From Rhodamnia argentea (lineage: Eukaryota; Streptophyta; Magnoliopsida; Myrtales; Myrtaceae): a stretch of DNA of 64,000 nt. The stretch covers positions 2,976,001 through 3,040,000 of the forward strand of contig NC_063151.1 of the NCBI RefSeq assembly GCF_020921035.1, given 5' to 3'. The number at the start of each line of letters is the position of its first letter. Position 1 is the first letter of the stretch. The translations under genes and the position numbers were made by a program. The notes beneath the pieces were generated by a model. That model saw only the letters and a program-made list of their open reading frames with translations, was not told the DNA's origin and searched no databases. Positions 18,036-31,034 of the stretch are shown here, piece by piece.

Positions 18036-20942
18036 CCCCTGTCCGCCCGAACTGATGGTTTGGTCCGAGACTCTGCGGCGAGCGAGAGAGAGAGAGAGAG
18101 AAAAAGAGAGGGGGTGAGAGTTTATCTTCGGCTTCTGGCAGAGACAGCACTGCAGGCAGGCGATGCCGCGAATGGACGGGCCGGTTCGGATTTTCCGGTC
18201 TGAAAGGCTTAAACGGTTCGTTTCTTCCTTTTCCCTCGGCCATGTTGAACCGTTCTCTTTTCATATGCTTTATACAAATCGAAATGACAACGTATTCTCT
18301 CGCTTATGACCAATAATGATAATAATAATTCCACACTATTGCTCGTGTTTTTTTCTTTCTCTTTACATTTAGATCCCTATGGAGCTACTTTGCTGTTTGC
18401 ACTTATACTCGGAGAGGGACCGGTCCACGTACGCATGATTAATTGATGGGAACAAATGCAAGGTTATTGATTTCGAAAGATCATATTATGGGAAATAGCC
18501 GTCGGATCAACTCATATGAAATACTTTACATCAATACGAAATACGTCGATTTTTGTGATCTATCTCTATAATTCAAGAAAATACGAGTACGAAAACCATT
18601 GGACTTATAAACTTTAATGGCACAACAAGTTTCACGTGATTTACTTGGACCTGTGACAAGTACATTACTCTCGAGGTGTGCATGAATCTATACTTAGATT
18701 TTTTGACACGTCGAACGTAATTTATATAAACGGCATAATCCAAGATTTTGATCATATAACAATAAATCTAACAGCCAATAAAAAGTTAATTAACACAGAT
18801 TTCGGTATATTAGCTTTACATCACATACAAATTTATATGCATACGAATCTAAATAGTCCTTAGGTAATTAGTGCATAAATACCCTGATGTAGCAATCATA
18901 TATAACAGGAAGAGTAAAGGGATGCTCCATTTTTTTTTTTTAATGAGAAAAACACTAACTATTGTTTCCAAATTAATCAAGAGTCAAAGAAAGCCTTCAC
19001 CTCTGTTTCACGACATTCGTCATTTGGAAAGACGCCTAATATTGATTGCTTTATTGTTGTTTCGCTTGCCAATTCAATTATGAAAATCACATCGATCTCA
19101 AGGACGGAATTATGCGATACAAAGACTTTAATCATTGCAATTATTTTGAATGGTTAATATTATGAAAAATCACAAACCGACATACCTGTGACAAATTTAA
19201 CTCAAATTATTTTTTGGACCACGAAAAATTCCAAACCGATAAAGTTGTGATAAATTTACCCCAAATTAATTTTTTGACCATCAAAAGCCCTAAACCAGTA
19301 CACATGCGACATATTTATCCTAAACTAATTTTTTTTACCATGAAAAATAAAAACCCCAAACTAATATATTTGTGATAAATTTATTATCCGTTAAATTGAG
19401 TAAAAAATATCACGAAAAATTTCAAACCGATACATATGTGACAAATAAAAGGGTAAAAATCTCAAGTTGGTATACCCCGTCAATTACCGCGTGTCATACA
19501 ACTTAGCACTTTAACAGTTATATTTAACGAAAAATAACAGAGATCAAACTTGTCACGGATGTACTAATTTAAAGTAAAATTATCACAAGTGTATTAATTT
19601 GAATTTTTTTATGATTAAAAATATAATTTAAGGTAAATTTATTACGGATATATCTGTTTATAATTTTCTGTGGCATTAACTCTATTTTAAAATGAAATTA
19701 ATTTTCAAAAATTGCATTTCATATCGCGACGCGTGGATTTTTCATGGCGATGCGCGGGCGATGAAAGATGGATGTGGCCCAGACGAGGGACGACCTTCGC
19801 CGCAGCTTTTGGCGGCTGCACGGTGGTGCACCGTTCTGTTAAATTCATGGGACGGCGTTTCGTGGTTCGTTTCACTTCCTTCCCGGACGATCACAAGTTC
19901 TCGCTCGCCAGACACCCATGCCGTGTGGTCGTCGCACCGTAGGGAGCCAACCGCCCCCGCACATAAAAAACCGCATTACTGCACTTATAATAAGACTGTC
20001 ATTACTGTACTTATCATTATTATTACTGCCTCAGCATCTCGCTCGTCCCATGATTACTACTTTAATACTTCCCTTCATTTCCCTCGGTTAACGCTGAAGA
20101 TTCTAGAGAGACCGAAAAAAAAAAAAATAACACAAGAAAATGGGAAAGAAAAAGGGGGGGGCCATTCATAATTTTCATATCTACTCGACATTTTCTAATT
20201 GTGCACAATATAAGAGAAATTATCTCGAAAAATTTTAGGATGTGGGGCAGACATTTGCTCGTTTGAGAGATTCGATCCCTCTCGCGGAGGGTCCAGACTC
20301 AACTCGTTGATCCAATGCTGTGTTTTTATATTTTTGTCCCCACTCCCAATTGATTGCATGTGGGGGCCCGCCGCAGCGCAATCGGGAGTGGGGACCCTTG
20401 GTGGCTGGGGGATCCCAGAAGAGGACAAAACTCGAGCTTTGACTGGTCAAAGAGAGGACCTTTTTGATGCGGGAGGAGATATTTGGATAACCCGGCCCGT
20501 GAACCGCCGTAATGCAACTCTCTCTCTCTCTCCCAGCCTCCTCAAGTCCTCGCCGTGGCAATACAAAATGACGATTCACGTTCCCGCACCACTTCCCATT
20601 TTTTTTCTCTTTCTTTTTTCCCAGCATCTTCTTCTTCGCACAGAGAGAGAGAGGGGTGCCTTCTTTTGCGGGTCATGTCCTTTCTCTTCTTTTTAGTTCC
20701 CGTTCGAAAACCAAACTAGACCCGCCCATCCTTCCTTCCTTCCTCTTCAACTCTCTCGAGAAAGTGAGAACCAGCAAAGAGTCACTGAACCCCTTTTTCC
20801 GTTGCTTACTTATGCCCCCATCTCTTCTTCTTCGAGAAGCAGCTAAAAAACCTCAAAGTCCCTTCCTTTTTCTCTCTTTATTCGTTGCTTGTTGCTTACC
20901 CCCAGATCTGCAGAGAAACCGAGCCAGACCCAAGAACGGAAA
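18036..20942. other. intergenic region between the seryl-tRNA synthetase and VQ genes
   Basis: The left end is the presumed promoter and leader of the minus-strand synthetase gene, including a GA run at about 18083-18112. From 18300 to 19700 the DNA is AT-rich and holds the tandem array described separately. From about 20500 to 20940 pyrimidine-rich tracts, including a CT run near 20518-20532, look like the promoter and leader of the VQ gene. No other gene is supported. Confidence 0.55.
19162..19460. repeat. diverged 59-60 bp tandem repeat, about 5 copies
   Basis: Units start near 19162, 19221, 19280, 19340 and, after a small insertion, 19412. Each opens with a form of ACGAAAAATTCCAAACCGAT, followed by TGTGACAAATTTA and ending in an AATTTTTTGACC-like stretch. 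Copies differ at many positions, so the array is old. The unit is AT-rich and has no coding potential. Confidence 0.8.
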
Positions 20943-21977
20943 ATGGAGAAAACCCATCATTCCCCTGCAGAGTCCAGCGCCGCTAGCTCCAACTCCGACC
21001 ACTACCTCAAGCACGTCAACAAGCTCTCCCACAAGATCTCCAAGCCCCCCCTCAAGAAACACCCTCTGGACTCGCTCCCCGATCAACCCGATCAGCCCCT
21101 GGCTCAGGGTCCAGCCGTGGTCAACCAGAACCAGCCGGTGCAACTTCAAGCGCCACCGCCTCCGCCTCCGCCCCAGGCTCAGCCGCCGCAGCAGCCGCCG
21201 GTGTACAACATCAACAAGAACGACTTCCGCGACGTCGTCCAGAAGCTCACTGGCTCGACCGCCCACGACCGAGCCCCCACTCCGCCGCCGCCGCCGCCGC
21301 CGCAGCAACCGCCGGTTCAAGCTCCGAAGCCGCCGAGCTCTCGCCTACATCGGATCCGACCTCCGCCCCTCGCGCAGCTCATCAACCGTCCCAACGGCCT
21401 CGTGACGCAGCAGCAGCAGCAGCAGTCGGCCATGCTAAATCCTAACATCTTTCACCCCATGAACTCCTTGAACGCGACTATTAACCCTAACCACGTCATT
21501 AGCTCCGGCTTCAACCCTATGGGAAGACCAGTAGCCCCCCTATCGCCACTGCCGCCGCTCCCGTCCGTACATGCGGCGGCGGAATCGCCCGTGTCCGCCT
21601 ACATGCGGCGCCTCCAAAGCTCGATGGCCGCCGTGGATCCCAGGCTCGATCAGTTCACCGGATTCGGCCCGCTCGCTCCCCTGGCCTCGCCCCGGTGGAG
21701 CAATTTGGCTCCTCCTCCTCCGCCGCCGCCGCCGCAGCAGCAACGGGTGGCGGCTTCTGGCCAGGATTCGATCCCTCCTCCGCCCGAACAAGCTGCACAG
21801 TCGCAGCTTCCGCCGTCCTCGCCGATGCCATTCGGGTGCTTGAATTCGCCGCGGTCGGCCTACCCTCCACTCTCACCGGGGTTCCTGTTCTCGCCGACGT
21901 CGGGGCAGCTGGGATTTCCGCAGCTCCCCGTGTCTCCTACGGTGTCCGTGCCGAGCCCCACAGACAGGGGACGTTAG
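20943..21977 (+). CDS. VQ motif-containing protein, HAIKU1-like
   Basis: A single-exon gene of 344 residues. The open frame extends upstream to 20889 but only with non-ATG codons, so the first ATG at 20943 is the start. The VQ motif FRDVVQKLTG lies at about 95-104, preceded by VYNINKNDF, the arrangement seen in the HAIKU1 (IKU1) branch. The rest is low-complexity: several Pro runs, Gln runs, and Ser-Pro dipeptides towards the C-terminus that could be MAP kinase sites. Family knowledge: VQ proteins bind WRKY transcription factors through the motif, and Arabidopsis IKU1 acts in endosperm growth and seed size. The function here is inferred from the motif context. Coding GC content is far above the flanks, as is usual for such genes. 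Confidence 0.88.
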   Translation: MEKTHHSPAESSAASSNSDHYLKHVNKLSHKISKPPLKKHPLDSLPDQPDQPLAQGPAVVNQNQPVQLQAPPPPPPPQAQPPQQPPVYNINKNDFRDVVQKLTGSTAHDRAPTPPPPPPPQQPPVQAPKPPSSRLHRIRPPPLAQLINRPNGLVTQQQQQQSAMLNPNIFHPMNSLNATINPNHVISSGFNPMGRPVAPLSPLPPLPSVHAAAESPVSAYMRRLQSSMAAVDPRLDQFTGFGPLAPLASPRWSNLAPPPPPPPPQQQRVAASGQDSIPPPPEQAAQSQLPPSSPMPFGCLNSPRSAYPPLSPGFLFSPTSGQLGFPQLPVSPTVSVPSPTDRGR

Positions 21978-24192
21978 TTACGGGCGTGGTTTGAGGTTAG
22001 AGGTTAGAGGTTAAGCTGTCACAGGGCAGAAGATTACCAAAGTTCCTGTTTTTTAAGTGGGGGGAGGTGTACATTGTCCGGAGGATAGGGAGGTTAATTT
22101 CATATACGCTTTGTTGATTTTGGTGCGAATTTGGCTGATGCTAGTGAAGTTAAAAAAAAAAAAAAAAAAGGAGTGCGTGTGAAACGGACATCAATACAGT
22201 ATGTAAACTGAAGCAAGAAGTGTTTCTTGGTTTCTTTGTTAATTCGAAAGCGATTATCCTCTGAACTTACCATTAGGCATTTACCTCCTTTTAATGGTCT
22301 CTGTTACACACCTTAAACGAGACGAGACACATGGGTGCGCATAGGAATCACTTTTCCTTTCGTCGGATGTGAAGTACGGTGCGACTACGGCCCTCCAACG
22401 CAAGTTTGCCGTCAGTGCCTTCGAAAGGTGAGCCTTTCTCAATAATGTGGGACTCTCTCTTGCTTTGTGCAGACACCGCAACCAAAGAAGTGAATTATTG
22501 TCTGGTGTGTAGTGGCCGCTTTATGGGTTGAAAGGACCATATTTCATTTGGGCAAATGGGCATATCCTTACTTTGTCGTTCTTTATGAAGACTAGAGTCA
22601 AAAGACGCGATCTTGCTTTGGGTCTTTCCGAGCAATCAAAGTTGAGATGACTACCACCTTTATTGTTTAGTAGACCCGCCGGTTTCTATCGGCCTTGCAG
22701 GTGAAGGAAGACCTCCGGCCGGGCGTTTTCGCGCGAGAGTGGACAATCGAGTTGCATATCAATCCTGGAGAAGATCGCACCTTTGTGGGCGCAGTTCAGA
22801 TCTATGTAGGGTCAATATCATTTGCAACATTTTGCATGTTCTAGAATAATGAGAATATCCTTTAGAAAACAAGAGAATGTGTTGCTATTCATTTCCTTCA
22901 TTTGTGTATTATGGATTTTGACGTTGGTCGGTGAAATGATGTGGGTAGAAATTACCGAGAGTACTCGCCAATCAGAGTCCAAGCATAAACTAATTTAAGT
23001 GCTATTGACAATTCTATCTTGTAGACAGGTATAAGGAATGCCTATTTACAAATCACGAGCAACTACACGGATACATGAGAAACTATTTACATTATCATGT
23101 CGGTATCTAAATTACTAGTCTACTATTCAAGTAGCAGTAATCCATATTGCACCTCTCTATCTTTATGTGTTTATGCCCATTCTATACTAGTGTTAGTTCC
23201 CATCGATCCACAGCGGCCGCAGGAAAGCAATATAGACTTCATAAACCTTACCATTCAACATAGGGGTTAGTGAGCAACGAAGTTCGAAAAAAGTGAATTG
23301 ACCCCAAGCAAAATCTGTTGATTTGCCAATTTCGTAGAGAGTGAATTTGAACAAAGGCTATCCATCCGTCCAAGAGGAGTCCTATCAGAGCGAACAACTC
23401 GTTGCCTTGTGAGTCAAGGAGACACTCTCCGTTAGAATCAAGGCCCTTAGGAAATGTGGCCGCAAAAGAGTTAATCACCACATGTTTAAAGACTCTGCTT
23501 AGCTTCAAAAGATGATGAAAACATCTAAAGTGTAACAGGACTGTTACAACTGCCGAGGGCCATAACTATTCCAACTTTTTTAGTAAAAAAATCCATATAT
23601 TGCAGGATAATAACGTGAAGAAATTCGATCAGTAACCAAGTATTTTAGGCAAGCGAAGTTCCAAAGTACGGAAAAGCATTCATACTTTTCATATGAGGTA
23701 AATGCACGAACCAAGCACTATTGGGATATGAAGTATGAAAGGTCCACCCACTGAGCTAGCATATCAAATACCAGATCCTTAAAGCAAAATTTATCGAGGA
23801 AATTTTTGTCGGCAGACACGTCTAAAAGTTGAGCGACATTCGTGGAAATTGAGATTCCACCAAAAAATTTCCCCTACTAAAGATTGATAGCACATTGAAT
23901 CAAATATCTCATTGACAAAGAAAGAAGATATCATCAGTCACATAGTCTTATGAATAATCTAATAGAAGAGATCTGCTACACTTAATGCAGAATTGAAGGC
24001 CCATGCCTCCAAGAAAAGTAAAGCACAATTAATAGCACATGAGGAGATTGATGGGACAAACTAAAACCAGAAACAAATTAAAAGAGACGATGATGCCTCC
24101 AACTTCGGAATAAAAGAGAAATCAGCAACAAGCACCTTCTCCGAGTAAAAGCATTGAATGGAGAAATTCGACAGCGAGCAACAGTCAAGACC
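21978..24192. other. convergent intergenic region (VQ gene / 14-3-3 gene)
   Basis: The left part holds the VQ 3' untranslated region, with an A17 run at about 22152. The right part holds the 3' untranslated region of the minus-strand 14-3-3 gene. An 86-codon minus-strand open frame at 23248-23508 matches nothing I recognise. No gene is supported. Confidence 0.5.
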
Positions 24193-25866
<1,674 letters not shown>

Positions 25867-26882
25867 TGTTGCAGAGGTTAGATCTGGACTTGGATTGGTC
25901 TTCCTCTTTCGGTTTTGATTTCTGATTTTTGATTCTTCGATTCTTTCGAGAGCATTTGACGGAGAGAGGGAGACGGATTTTGTAAGGAGAAGAGAGTTTT
26001 TTGTGAGGGTCGGGGGGGTTAATTTTGGAGGAGTGGTCCCGTGGGGGCGACAATTGCGTTGTCGAGATTCAGAGGACTGATCTCAGCCGTTGGTTTAGAG
26101 AGAGGCGGTAATACGGCTCTGTTCGGCTGGCAAAAGTACGGGGAACAAAATTGACAGCCTGTACTTTTAGTAACGGGCTCCCTTGCGGGCCAGGTTGGAC
26201 TGTCACGGGCCGGATAGTGGATCGGGCTGGATCTTGCTCGGCCCGTAAGAATAAAGAACAAAAATGGTTTTGTGTGGGCTGCGGCAGCATCACAAGTCTA
26301 GAGGGATGTGGTGTTATTGACAAATTAGTATGGTTCATTATTATTTTTGTGTCCTTTGTAAGATGTTAAGTACCAAAAGCGAAGCTACACGCCCCATGAG
26401 TGATCATCGGAAAAAGGAGCCGTCAAAGTTCAACTAATAAAACCTTCGTGAATGAAAGAAGTAAGGCATTCACAGAGATGTCATTGGAACCTCTTCGGCT
26501 TCTGAAATAGGGCGTTCACAGTCCCCCTTCTCTCTCCCCACGCAAGGAAGGGTTCCGAAGGAAACTTTTGAAGATGAAACGGAGCGTCGTGAGAGATGGC
26601 CAACGGGCAATGCCGGCGGCCTTCAACGGCCAGGCCTGATAGCAAAAAGGGGTCGTGCCAAGCACAGTCCCTTGCTCCTGGGCCACTGCCGAGGCCGACC
26701 TAGGCTCGATGTTATATTGTCGTTGGGCAACGGGCCCAATGGGCAGATAACAAGTCTTAATCCAGGACATGGCCGCATGAGCATAAAGACCCAAATTATT
26801 TGAAGGGCCACGGAATGCCCTGCAACCCCATAAGTAAGTTACTTTTTTCTGTGAAAAGTAAGAGTAAAAAAAAGGAATTCCT

Positions 26883-27246
26883 GCAAATCGTCAAAAAGTT
26901 TAGAATTAAATTGGTAAATCGTTAAAAGGTTTATGATAAAATTGACAATTTGGTAGCTTAACTACTTAGAATCCCAAATAACTTAGATTGACGCTGCTGC
27001 GAAGATAGTCGACTAAATAATATATACCCAAGGTGGTGAGCGCAATTGTTTGGTCTTATATGTCTCGTGTTTCAACTTTAGCGGCAACAGGAGGACATTC
27101 CCTCGTGTTCGAGCAGGAAACCAGCGGCTATTTCCGATTTCTCATGGGCATACGCCGTATGTAAGTTAAGCTACCAATTTGTCAATTTTATTGTAAACAT
27201 TTCGACGATTTGCTGATTTACTCTTACATTTGTTGACAATTTGCCA
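26883..27246. mobile_element. foldback/MITE-like element with about 85-bp inverted arms
   Basis: The arm at 26883-26966 is matched in inverse orientation by 27161-27246. The best-conserved stretch is AAATTGACAATTTGGTAGCT, which recurs inverted as AGCTACCAATTTGTCAATTT. The arms themselves are built from a roughly 30-bp unit (AAATTGGTAAATCGTTAAAA type) that also forms the minisatellite at 59012-59160. The centre has no open frame of note. No clear target-site duplication was found, so the superfamily is unassigned. Confidence 0.6.
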
Positions 27247-27605
27247 ATGTAATGCTTCCGACTAATTTTGATCGGAAATCGTGAATGCGATGATAATGTC
27301 ATATAGACGGCCAGCTTCCACGTCGGTGATTTATCGCGAAAATTAGCCGAAAGAATTAGATTGGCAAATCGCCTAAATATTTAAGAGTGAATTGACAGTT
27401 TTGAAAAGTTTAGGACTGAATTAACTGCCGTATAATATGTTTATGATTTTTTGGACGGTTTTCACTCTCTCCAACTATAGTATATATAAATAGCAGGACA
27501 ATGGTCTATTGTTAGACGGATAACACATGACCGACCATAGAAAACTTGCTAGTTCCTTCATTAGAGTGGAATTAGTTAAAGGAAACGTCAAATATTTCAC
27601 ATTTT

Positions 27606-27969
27606 AGCTCCGTTTGTTTCGCAAAAAATGAATTATTTGAAAAATATTTTCTTAAAAATGATCGTTTATATGGTTTGAAATGATTAGCTAATGAAACATG
27701 TCTTCGTTATCGAACTTAAATAAACGATTTAAAATATATTTTCTTAAAAAATAAAGGATTCGAAAAATATTTTCCTTAAAAGATTGTCTTATCGCTTACA
27801 AACTTAAACGAACAGAAAATATTTTTGTCGTTCACGAAAATATTTAATCATAAATTATTATCCACAACGAAAATATGTTCCATTGACTAATAATTTCAAA
27901 TCATATAAATGATCATTTTTAAGAAAAATGCTATTTAAATCGTTCATGTTTCGTGAAACAAACGGAGCC
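27606..27969. mobile_element. MITE-like element with about 85-bp terminal inverted repeats
   Basis: The left end begins GCTCCGTTTGTTTCGC and the right end finishes GTGAAACAAACGGAGC. The inverted match continues inward for about 85 bp, including TCTTAAAAATGATCGTTTAT on the left against ATAAATGATCATTTTTAAGA on the right. The interior is AT-rich and non-coding, and total length is about 364 bp. I could not find a convincing target-site duplication. The long arms would fold into a hairpin if transcribed. Confidence 0.75.
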
Positions 27970-28483
27970 TTCTAACGAGACGAACAACAATAACATGACT
28001 TGTGAGCAGTGTTTCCATCTGGTGGGCGTGAGTGCTCCTGTTTGGAAGTGGAAGCGTCTTCACCAAAATTCCAAAGGGTGTCACGATTACAGGCGGCGAT
28101 TCCCCCCTTTTCGTCAAAAGAACTTCTTTAGGCCACAGGCAAGAATGGTGAATCAAGCAACCCACTTGCCAAATCGGGCCAATGCCTCCATTTTTCCAAT
28201 CTTGTCTTATAATATATGCATAAAATCCACGTCGAACGGAGGAACATAACATTCACTTCACGATTCACACATTCAAATTCATCCGTCAACGCTAATCCTC
28301 GGCTTTAGCCCATCTGTAAAACATCAAAACGTAGGGCGACTATTGATTGAGGGAGCCCACCGTAAAGACTAAAAGAAGAAGTCCGAGAGGAGCCCCAGGT
28401 TTGGTGGACTTACGACGTAGTTTTGTGCCTTACCGCTCCTCAAAAGTCTCCGTCTACTAAAGCGGTCGCAAGCCGCTGCCGAA

Positions 28484-28594
28484 ATGGTGGCGACGACAGC
28501 GTTAGTTCAGAGGGAGGAAAACCGAGATCGACCCATCAATGGCGATGGAGAACAGAAGCAGGACCAAAGTTCAGATGCTTTACGATGCTTGTGA
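28484..28594 (+). promoter_or_regulatory. upstream ORF overlapping the cysteine oxidase start
   Basis: An ATG at 28484 in strong context (G at -3, G at +4) opens a 36-codon frame that ends at 28594. This frame is +1 relative to the main start at 28539 and overlaps it by 56 bp. The main ATG has a weak context (T at -3), while the next in-frame ATG at 28545 has a strong one. If the transcript begins upstream of 28484, ribosomes must bypass this frame to make the enzyme. The transcription start is not known from sequence. Confidence 0.45.
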
Positions 28595-30297
28595 CGAAGT
28601 GTTCTCTTCTCATAAGGAGCGGCTTCCCACCTTCCGGCAGATTCACTGGCTCAAAACTCTCATGGGTACGTGAATTGTTTTTACTAGGCTGTTTGGTTTT
28701 CTTCTTCTTTTTCCGGTCGTTCTGGACGGAGGTCAGTGTTTTCTCTGTGCCTGCAGACGCGATGAAAGCCGCAGATGTCGGGATCGACGAGTTCGGCCCG
28801 GGATCTCCGTCGTCGAGCCCCGATTGGTCGAAGGAGCTAGTGAGTTCGCAGGAGGTGTCGAAAATTACGTACATACACGTGCATGAGTGCGATGATTTCT
28901 CCGTGAGTCCGAATGTTTTTACGTCCGTATCATTACAAACGAGGAGAATGACATTGATTCTAGATTTGTTTACGAGTACAAGGAACATAAACAGAACGGA
29001 TCTAATTGGGTGTCTGTTTTCTTTTGTAGATCGGCGTGTTTTGCTTCCCGGCCGGCGCGACATTCCCGTTGCACGACCACCCGGGGATGACGGTTCTGAG
29101 CAAACTGCTCTACGGATCAATGTATGTGAAGGCTTACGATTGGGTTAAAGTAGAGGAATCAAACGCAAGAACGAGTATGGATCCTTCTATTTGTGTGTGT
29201 ACTGCTCTTTATTTGCATTGGAAATCCAGGAGATGCCTCACCAAGGATCATCTTGGTGCCCCAGCGGTTGACTTGATTTGTGGATCCTTCTACTCAGCCT
29301 GACTAATATTGGAAAAGTACAAAAAATTAAACCAATTGCATTTGTACTAATTCAATTTTAAACCTCTAATTAGTCCTAAATCTTTTTGCATTAGTAACAA
29401 TTATATTCATCCAGCTAATTTCGATCGAAAATCCCTCGCGTGGATGCCGGCCGTCCTATGTGGCACGACTGGTGCCGATGTGGACATCATTTAATTTTTT
29501 TAAAAAAAGTATTCTTTAAATTTTTTTTTCATTCTTTTTTTTTTCCTTTCATTCTAGCCGGTGACCACCATTGGCGAGGGTTGGCTAGCCCTCAACGACC
29601 TCACGGCCCTCCCCAGAACCGGCGAGGACCACCTTGCCCGTGGATTTATTTTTTTTAAAAGAAATAATAACATATTTTAAAAGAATATAGTTAGAAATGT
29701 CCACATCGGTGCTAGTCGCGTCACGTAATATGGTTGTGTCCACGTTAACGATTTCCGGCTAAAATTGACCTCCAGCTAAAATTGACCGGCTACCATTGCA
29801 AAAAGATTTATGACTAAACCGGACAAATTTTAAGGTCTAGGATTGAATTGATACCAATACGGTAATTTTAGGACTTTTTTGGTACTTTTCCCGACTAATG
29901 TTTGAGATACTAAAATGGAATCAAAGGAACGTGCGTACCAGTTTTCGGGAGGAAAATTAGAAGGTTATTTAGCACCGTGGTTTCTCCTAATGTACCCGGT
30001 CGGAGAAGGATATGTAGAAATTTGAAAGGTTTTTTTACTGTGTTGGTGAGTGCAGTCGGACTGGCGGGGAGGGTAATGGACGGAGTGATGCAGTCGCCGT
30101 GCGAGACGTCGGTTCTCTTCCCTAGAAGCGGCGGCAACATCCATAGCTTCGCCGCGTCGACGCCCTGTGCGATGTTGGACGTGCTGTCCCCTCCTTACTC
30201 CGAAGAGCTCGGGAGGCCTTCCACGTACTTCCTCGAGTTCCCTATCCCCTCTCTTCCTGGTAAGAAAGAAAGGTCCCTCGTGCCTTCCCCGTCTGCT

Positions 30298-30340
<43 letters not shown>

Positions 30341-30513
30341 CCGCTTCGTCGTGATCGTAAATGGTGGCAAGCGATTAACCAGGCTTGTGGATGTGTTTCG
30401 AGTTGGCAGGGTATGTGGTGCTCCAGGAAAGAGACTTGCCGGAAGATTTAGAGGTCGCCGGAGCGCCGTACCTTGGACCGCCCGTCGTCACGGTGGAGGA
30501 CGATCTTTGTTGA
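28539..30513 (+). CDS. plant cysteine oxidase (N-terminal cysteine dioxygenase, oxygen sensor)
   Basis: Five exons: 28539-28665, 28757-28902, 29030-29174, 30056-30259 and 30410-30513, giving 241 residues, the usual size. The cupin fold is recognised from [38 protein letters not shown] and [20 protein letters not shown]. The three iron ligands are His106, His108 and His168, and the conserved Asp180 lies 12 residues after the last His, the same spacing as in Arabidopsis PCO4. The enzyme uses O2 to oxidise N-terminal Cys of ERF-VII factors, VRN2 and ZPR2, marking them for arginylation and proteasomal decay when oxygen is present (family knowledge). The C-terminus [19 protein letters not shown] resembles the PCO1/2 side of the family. 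Intron 3 (29175-30055) contains a transposable element. Intron 4 carries a GA repeat. Confidence 0.92.
29311..29892. mobile_element. non-autonomous Mutator-like (MULE) element in intron 3 of the cysteine oxidase gene
   Basis: The ends are GGAAAAGTAC and its exact inverse GTACTTTTCC, with a weaker inverted match running further inward. The flanks are GACTAATATT on the left (29301-29310) and GACTAATGTT on the right (29893-29902). This 10-bp direct repeat with one mismatch fits the 9-10 bp target duplication of Mutator-like elements. The centre holds a GC-rich block at about 29555-29640 that differs sharply from the AT-rich arms. There is no transposase. The near-perfect duplication suggests a fairly recent insertion. 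Confidence 0.75.
30301..30336. repeat. (AG)n microsatellite in intron 4 of the cysteine oxidase gene
   Basis: Eighteen uninterrupted AG units lie about 40 bp downstream of the exon 4 donor. Confidence 0.9.
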
Positions 30514-30885
30514 CTGCTTCAGTACATGCGTACACACACCGTCTCAATGCAAATCCAGTGTGCCTTTCCATTTAGACATGTAAATGCATAGGATTTTTTT
30601 TTTTTTTTTTTTTGCTTTGATCCTCCGTATGTCTTAATATTACGCATATATCTCTAACAGTACATAAGAAGTGAGCAAGGAAGGATTCAAACTGTTAAAT
30701 CAAAGCAAACCAAACCGTTTTGATGGTTTGGTTTGGGTTCAAGAGTACTTTTTTCCTTACGGTTGGTTGGGTTTCAACTCTTTTGGAAAATCATATCGAA
30801 CCCCTGAACTTATTGTATTGCCTCTTAATTTATAATTGTTTTTACACATGAAGTAGCGATTTCTTTTTTATTTATTTATTTCCTC

Positions 30886-31034
30886 TTCTTCTTCTTCTTC
30901 TAGTCAATCGCCGATCCGGACAACTGGCCAAAGGAAAGGGTGAGACCTTACCCTCGCCGTCGCTGGGTGAGGCTCAAACCTCGCCCAGCACCAACCCTCG
31001 CCTCCCAATGATTGACTACAAGAAGAAGAAGAAG
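30886..31034. repeat. short inverted repeat enclosing a GC-rich block
   Basis: The left arm TTCTTCTTCTAGTCAATC is matched inverted by GATTGACTACAAGAAGAAGA. The arms extend as CTT and AAG runs. The 100 bp between is GC-rich (GGTGAGGCTCAAACCTCGCC type) in an AT-rich setting, like the interior of other elements in this window. Confidence 0.6.

Larger units (their letters stand above)
25867..28538. other. intergenic region between the divergent 14-3-3 and cysteine oxidase genes
   Basis: This is the shared upstream region of two genes pointing away from each other. The left 200 bp is the 14-3-3 leader. The middle is AT-rich and holds two foldback elements described separately. The stretch at 26500-26800 is GC-richer with open frames that look like nothing known. 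No gene is supported. Confidence 0.5.

Noticed and set aside
20262-20310. TTCGATCCC-like stretch resembling a tRNA T-arm
   Set aside because: No acceptor stem, anticodon arm or A box at the right distance. No tRNA gene was found elsewhere in the window by eye.
20853-21320. 155-codon minus-strand frame antisense to the VQ gene
   Set aside because: Arg/Gly/Val-rich product of the complement of Pro/Gln codon runs. No domain.
23248-23508. 86-codon minus-strand frame starting MKLSRVFKHVV
   Set aside because: No recognisable family, no splice partners and no coding context. Chance cannot be excluded.
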